DNA of 64,000 nt from Janthinobacterium rivuli (GTDB lineage Bacteria; Pseudomonadota; Gammaproteobacteria; Burkholderiales; Burkholderiaceae_D): positions 34,703-98,702 of the forward strand of contig NZ_WFLJ01000024.1 of the NCBI RefSeq assembly GCF_009208735.1. The letters run 5' to 3'. A model generated the notes under the pieces. That model was given only the letters and a program-made list of their open reading frames with translations. It had not been told where the DNA came from and did not search any database. Made by a program: the position numbers and the translations under genes. Of this stretch, positions 63,739 through 64,000 are shown one piece after another (the stretch's first letter is position 1; each line of letters starts with the position of its first letter).

Positions 63739-64000
63739 CCTCGCTGAACGACGCATGCAAATGCCGAGTAAAGCTGGGTGAAAAAGAAGGTTGACGAAAT
63801 GCTGCAAACGCTTCATACTCTTCCTTCTTCGCAGCTGACAAACACAACGCTTTGTCGATAGCGCGAAAGCAGTACCGAATACAGTTCTTTAACAATTAAC
63901 AGTCGATAAGTGTGGGCATTTGATGTAAGTGCAGCAGTGATCTTCGGATCGCTGTCAAACTTAAAATATCAAATGTTCACAAGAAATAATGAAATAGGCG
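63739..64000 (+). other. Leader of a ribosomal RNA operon (16S gene outside)
   Basis: The region has no protein gene. GTTCTTTAACAATT near 63882 is the boxA antitermination element. After it comes a hairpin CAGTGATC-TTCG-GATCGCTG (one G-T pair) near 63931-63950, then an AT-rich stretch to the window end, as in the spacer before 16S rRNA genes of Oxalobacteraceae. The 16S sequence itself does not begin inside the window. Confidence 0.8.

Noticed and set aside
63739..64000. 16S rRNA gene
   Set aside because: Only the promoter, boxA and leader are inside the window; the conserved 16S start is not reached.

Overview
The window looks like chromosomal DNA of a GC-rich betaproteobacterium of the Oxalobacteraceae, most like Janthinobacterium or Massilia. 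This is judged from the gene neighbourhoods (mraZ to ftsZ, lpxC/dciA/secA, argJ/DUF815/mutT/yacG/zapD/coaE/pilD/pilC), the Burkholderiales-type porin and the ribosomal RNA leader at the right edge. No database search was possible, so the genus is an inference.

Layout. 1-7917: a CarH/LitR-type MerR regulator, cut by the left edge, diverges from an eight-gene overlapping operon (FAD amine oxidoreductase, DUF1365, cyclopropane fatty acid synthase, chalcone-isomerase-like protein, MFS transporter, DUF3833 lipoprotein, short-chain dehydrogenase, NTF2-like protein). The regulator keeps the W-x9-EH and E-x-H residues that hold adenosylcobalamin in light-sensing CarH proteins. 7918-10080: a long non-coding stretch and a major porin with a structured leader. 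10128-13080: a small secreted protein, an acetolactate-synthase-like enzyme and the RNase P RNA gene. 13524-30987: a complete division and cell wall (dcw) cluster, mraZ-rsmH-ftsL-ftsI-murE-murF-mraY-murD-ftsW-murG-murC-ddl-ftsQ-ftsA-ftsZ, headed by a promoter carrying four MraZ-box repeats. 31119-36029: a peroxiredoxin, a methyltransferase/XRE regulator pair, a DMT transporter, lpxC and dciA, with two palindromic repeat elements. 36309-47858: secA, a lipoprotein hydrolase, argJ, a DUF815 ATPase, mutT, a FitAB/VapBC-like toxin-antitoxin pair whose toxin has an altered active-site residue, then yacG, zapD, coaE, pilD and pilC on the other strand. pilB is not present beside pilC. 47932-50760: a DHA2 drug exporter and an unknown lipoprotein around a shared palindrome.

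50764-63623 is a vitamin B12 uptake and late-assembly cluster, all on the minus strand: cobT-cobS-cobC, then a cobalamin riboswitch, then btuB-btuC-btuD-cobO-cobU-cbiB-cobD-btuF-(second BtuF-like protein)-cobQ. Corrin ring synthesis genes are absent here, so the cluster supports import, adenosylation and nucleotide loop assembly. The right end (63704-64000) holds a ribosomal RNA promoter and leader; the 16S gene itself lies just outside.

A theme links the two ends: the left-end regulator appears to use adenosylcobalamin as chromophore, and the right-end cluster imports and makes it. The left-end operon would be a light-induced membrane lipid modification system, which is the most interesting system in the window.
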